A DNA stretch of 16,945 nt from Armatimonadota bacterium (GTDB taxonomy: Bacteria > Armatimonadota > JAAZEB01), in contig DUUU01000607.1 of NCBI GenBank assembly GCA_012841485.1, positions 1-16,945 on the forward strand, given 5' to 3'. Of the stretch, positions 14,455 through 16,945 are shown piece after piece. The position numbers and the translations under genes were made by a program. The notes beneath the pieces were generated by a model that searched no databases, was not told the origin of the DNA, and saw nothing but the letters and a program-made list of their open reading frames with translations. Each line of letters opens with the position of its first letter. Position 1 is the first letter of the stretch.

Positions 14455-15096
14455 ATGTCGAACAGAAGACGTGGTTTCACGCTGATTGAGCTGCTAGTTG
14501 TTATCGCCATCATTGCCATCCTGGCGGCGATCCTTTTCCCGGTGTTCGCGCGCGCGAGGGAGAATGCGCGCAAGGCAACGTGTCAGAGCAATCTGAAGCA
14601 GCTGGGCATCGCTTTCTCGATGTACCGTCAGGACTTTGACCAGTCGGGGATGCCGCGCGACGTGGGCGTGTCGCCCAACCGCGTCTATTGGACGCACCTG
14701 GTCTCCCCCTATGTGAAAAACACGGGGGTCTTGCGCTGCCCCTCCCGGTCGAACACGCCCCACAAGTGCTTTGATGTCGGCGATGGATCGCACTATGCCT
14801 ACAGCTACTGTTTCGCCCGCAACCCGGAAGCCACGATCAAGAGCGTTTCCGACCTGCTGCTTTTCGTAGACTGGCGGCAGAGCGCGGTGAAGTGGAATGC
14901 CACCGGATGCGCTGGCTGCACAGACGGCCAGGCGTGCATCCAGCGGAACCGCTGGCGCCCGGGAGTCGACGTCGCCCCGCACATGGATGGCGTGAATGTC
15001 TGCTACTACGACGGCCACGTGAAGTACGTGCCGATAGCTACCCTGGATGCGGCCTACATGGCGACGCCGGTCCAAAAGCCCTGGAACAACCTGTAA
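14455..15096 (+). CDS. Type IV prepilin-like protein with C-terminal H-x9-DG motif (DUF1559-like)
   Basis: 213 aa. The class III leader MSNRRRG is cut before Phe8 by a prepilin peptidase. Glu12 (Glu5 of the mature form) and the hydrophobic [20 protein letters not shown] helix are canonical. [20 protein letters not shown] is typical of abundant Armatimonadota/Planctomycetota pseudopilins. The C-terminus has His176-x9-Asp186-Gly187 ([17 protein letters not shown]). The globular part contains eight cysteines (43, 95, 105, 119, 152, 155, 161, 183), so disulfides or metal binding are possible. The ATG at 14455 is chosen for its AAAGGA Shine-Dalgarno 7 nt upstream. The ATG at 14448 directly abuts that site and opens only a 13-codon frame. 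No pilus assembly genes are nearby. Its role may be in surface structures or in contact with polymer, but that is unproven. Confidence 0.92.
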   Translation: MSNRRRGFTLIELLVVIAIIAILAAILFPVFARARENARKATCQSNLKQLGIAFSMYRQDFDQSGMPRDVGVSPNRVYWTHLVSPYVKNTGVLRCPSRSNTPHKCFDVGDGSHYAYSYCFARNPEATIKSVSDLLLFVDWRQSAVKWNATGCAGCTDGQACIQRNRWRPGVDVAPHMDGVNVCYYDGHVKYVPIATLDAAYMATPVQKPWNNL

Positions 15097-15106
15097 CAAA
15101 TTGCGG

Positions 15107-15141
15107 TCGGGGCCGGCGGCTGGTTCCACCACCGGCCCCGA
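15107..15141. terminator. 10-bp hairpin terminator between the prepilin and GH20-like genes
   Basis: TCGGGGCCGG (15107-15116) and CCGGCCCCGA (15132-15141) are perfect reverse complements with a 15-nt loop. The hairpin begins 11 nt after the prepilin TAA and lies 52 nt beyond the stop of the convergent GH20-like gene, so it can serve both. Only a short TCTT follows on the plus strand, so it is again U-poor. Confidence 0.8.
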
Positions 15142-15192
15142 TCTTCCAGATGAACCCCGCGTGTCATCCCGCCGCCGCCCGGCATGGCAGCT

Positions 15193-16863
15193 TTACCGCG
15201 ACACCAGGTCGCCGAAGGGCCCCAGAAGGGCATACTTGTTCCGCCAGGAAGTGTACATGATGCCCACGGCGTTTGGAGTGCGCCGCAGCGACTCCAGCCA
15301 CCCCTTGCAGTTCTCCAGGTCATCGCCATCGTAATAGGCGGCGCCCAGGGTGCGGAAGCCGCGCTCGGAGAAGAACTTCAGGCTCTCGTCGCGGATTCCA
15401 TAGTGCCAGCAGGCGATGATCAGATCCTTGGGCACATGCTCCCAGGAACCAGTGTAGTCTCCGTCCACTAGATAGTAGTTGCCGCGGGCGTTGTGCTTCG
15501 GATCGAGCATGTCCGACCAGCAGTAGACTTCGGCCTTCGGGTTGACCTCGCGGATCAGCTTCACCTGCCGGGTGATGCAGTCGCCGAGGATCTCGGCCAT
15601 CGAGAGCCCGCGCTCCTTACAGGCCCGGCAGGTGCCGCCGGCGCGGACCTCATCCATGCTGAGGAACCACCGGGCCGGCGCCACGTGCTGTTGCACCAAG
15701 CGCGCCTCTTCGCGCCAGATATTGTAGACCTTCGGCTCAGACATGCAGATTGTCACCTGGCCCCCGTGGATCGGCTGGGCGTGATAGTAGCTCACGAGGA
15801 GACGGTCGCCCTCGCGGATGCGCGAGCCGGGGATCAGGCGCAGCGCCGGTCCGGCGGGGTCCTTGTGCGCGCGCAGCAGATCCGGGTCGGCGATAGGAGC
15901 GTAATCCTTGCTCTCCTCGTAGGTGGTCGCGCCATCGGCGCTCCGCACGGTGATGGGCGCTCCGGGCCGGCGCACCACGTTATAGAGGCCCAACTCCTCG
16001 AGGCGGAGATTATCCAGCCAGAGGGTGCCGTTCTTGCCTCCCCACAGACCGGCATAGACGCGCAGCTTCGACCAGGAACCGCTGTTGAAGGTCATCTCGA
16101 CGCGGCGCCAGTCGCTGGTGGCCGGCAAGCGGGCATCCACCGGCGCGAGCACGCCCATCTCGGTGTAGACCTGAACGCGGAAAGCACCGGCCGGCTCCAG
16201 GTCCTGGGTTTTCGCCCACAGCTGGAGGCGGTACTGCCGGTAGGGCCGAACGGTGATCTCCTGGCAGATCCGGGCATGTCCGTGCTCGGGGCTGAATGTG
16301 CCGAAGCCCTCCAGGCGGATGGAGCTCTTCCCCTCATGCACCACGTCCCGGTCGGGATGCGAGATCTCGCCCGGCCTATCATGAAAGACGAACCCCTTCA
16401 GGCGGTTGCCGTCCCACTCCTCGAAGCCGCCGTTGGCGATCTGGCAGTCGGGATCCGGCTCGATGCGCGCCTCTCCTCCCTTCACCACGAAAGGCGCATC
16501 GACAACCGGAAGACCCTCGGCCAGGTTGCGGTCGTGCCCCAAAACCCCACCGCCGTAGCCGGCCGAGAAGAGGATCGGGATCAGCTCGATCCCGCGGCGC
16601 TTGCAGAGCGCTTTGATCCGCTCCAGGCGGGGGAAGTAGTCCGGCCGCTTGAGCTTGAGCGAGTCGAACCCCGCGGCCAGGAGCAGGCCGTTGAGACCGT
16701 GGTCGGCCGCGGTGTTGATGATCTGCTCGAGCTGCACCACCTGTTCGTCACTTCCAAGCGAGTTGGAGGCGTAGACCCAGCGCTGTGGCAGGGGCGCCGC
16801 GCCCGTCTCGCGGCAAGCGAGCGCCGCGAGCGCGGCAAAGAGGATGAGAGTCCAACGTCTCAT
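15193..16863 (-). CDS. Secreted GH20-like TIM-barrel protein with an inserted carbohydrate-binding-like domain
   Basis: 556 aa. The ATG at 16863 has a near-perfect AAAGGAGGT Shine-Dalgarno. The N-terminus (MRRWTLILFAALAALACRET) is an export signal. Cys17 could be a lipoprotein cysteine, but ALAC is a weak lipobox and cleavage after AA near residue 23 is also possible. Barrel elements are seen at about 28-130 (GLNGLLLAAGFDS, GIELIPILFSAGYGGG) and again at 375-545. FLSMDEVRAGG (Asp404-Glu405) matches the catalytic Asp-Glu position of GH20 hexosaminidases, followed by AEVYCWSDM and NAVGIMYTSW. Between the halves, about 140-300 is a jelly roll (IANGGFEEWDG, ICQEITVRPYRQYRLQLWAKT, LWLDNLRLEE) like CBM4/9-type galactose-binding domains. 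The substrate is unknown; a beta-hexosaminide or other exo-acting role is inference. The gene converges on the prepilin, and another minus-strand gene ends 38 nt upstream. Confidence 0.85.
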   Translation of the reverse strand: MRRWTLILFAALAALACRETGAAPLPQRWVYASNSLGSDEQVVQLEQIINTAADHGLNGLLLAAGFDSLKLKRPDYFPRLERIKALCKRRGIELIPILFSAGYGGGVLGHDRNLAEGLPVVDAPFVVKGGEARIEPDPDCQIANGGFEEWDGNRLKGFVFHDRPGEISHPDRDVVHEGKSSIRLEGFGTFSPEHGHARICQEITVRPYRQYRLQLWAKTQDLEPAGAFRVQVYTEMGVLAPVDARLPATSDWRRVEMTFNSGSWSKLRVYAGLWGGKNGTLWLDNLRLEELGLYNVVRRPGAPITVRSADGATTYEESKDYAPIADPDLLRAHKDPAGPALRLIPGSRIREGDRLLVSYYHAQPIHGGQVTICMSEPKVYNIWREEARLVQQHVAPARWFLSMDEVRAGGTCRACKERGLSMAEILGDCITRQVKLIREVNPKAEVYCWSDMLDPKHNARGNYYLVDGDYTGSWEHVPKDLIIACWHYGIRDESLKFFSERGFRTLGAAYYDGDDLENCKGWLESLRRTPNAVGIMYTSWRNKYALLGPFGDLVSR

Positions 16864-16901
16864 AGCGACCTCCTTTCGGATAGGCGGTGTTGCCCCGTGG
16901 G

Positions 16902-16945
16902 CTATGCCGCCACGCGATCGACGAAGAAAAGCGGGTTCTCGCGCA
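16902..16945 (-). CDS. C-terminal tail of an upstream minus-strand gene (truncated by the window)
   Basis: Reading into the right edge, a frame ends RENPLFFVDRVAA with TAG at 16902-16904, 38 nt before the GH20-like start. Thirteen complete codons are visible. The sequence is too short to name a family. An 'EN(P/A)' near the C-terminus is common in TIM-barrel metal hydrolases, such as the amidohydrolase in this window, but this is weak. The short spacing and strong downstream Shine-Dalgarno suggest it shares a transcript with the GH20-like gene. Confidence 0.45.
   Translation of the reverse strand, partial: RENPLFFVDRVAA

Noticed and set aside
14451..14475. Hammerhead-like CTGATG string
   Set aside because: The second conserved box (GAAA after a stem II) and the flanking stems are missing. 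It is simply ACTG followed by the prepilin ATG.
14448..14489. Overlapping 13-codon frame starting at the ATG at 14448
   Set aside because: The ATG touches the Shine-Dalgarno with no spacing and the frame stops inside the prepilin leader. It is probably not translated.

Overview
The window looks like a GC-rich chromosomal segment from a free-living saprophytic bacterium, most likely Armatimonadota. The best taxonomic clue is the lone prepilin at 14455-15096. It has the leader [20 protein letters not shown], then [20 protein letters not shown] and a C-terminal H-x9-DG motif, a combination very common in Armatimonadota and also found in Planctomycetota-like phyla. No phage, IS, CRISPR, tRNA or rRNA was seen. 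The lineage is inferred from motifs, not from a search.

Layout. The left edge holds the 3' end of a plus-strand gene (2-370), probably a CBM9/DOMON-like beta-sandwich. A strong two-hairpin terminator (404-453) separates it from a convergent minus-strand block. Read in its own direction, that block is: a Gfo/Idh/MocA oxidoreductase (9130-8069), ended by a 12-bp hairpin (8053-8025); a nitrilase-superfamily C-N hydrolase (7860-6970); a secreted DUF4838 protein (6954-4426), 15 nt behind it; a secreted right-handed beta-helix protein resembling GH141-type enzymes (4147-1430); and a TIM-barrel amidohydrolase (1382-486). Facing away across a 482-nt divergent region (9131-9612) is a 1273-aa secreted multidomain protein. 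Its C-terminal half matches the PcRGLX/YetA exo-rhamnogalacturonan lyase (PL26-like) architecture. To the right are a GNAT acetyltransferase (14111-13551), the prepilin with a near-consensus sigma-70 promoter and a structured leader, and a secreted GH20-like TIM-barrel protein with an inserted carbohydrate-binding-like domain (16863-15193). The last 44 nt hold the tail of another minus-strand gene.

How it may work together. Four proteins carry export signals and carbohydrate-related folds (PL26-like, GH141-like, DUF4838, GH20-like). The PL26-like enzyme points to the rhamnogalacturonan backbone of pectin, and GH141-type enzymes are known from complex pectin (RG-II) degradation. The cytoplasmic oxidoreductase, amidohydrolase and C-N hydrolase would then process released sugars or amide-bearing products. 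This is inference from family membership and clustering. No SusC/D, transporter or dedicated regulator is visible, so it is not a Bacteroidetes-style PUL.

The least explained structures are: the prepilin 5' leader (two perfect hairpins with complementary loops, one covering the ribosome binding site); a cluster of GGCATC hexamers between the divergent oxidoreductase and lyase genes; and two short intergenic repeats of the CACGGATG and ACGCAGAGG kind.
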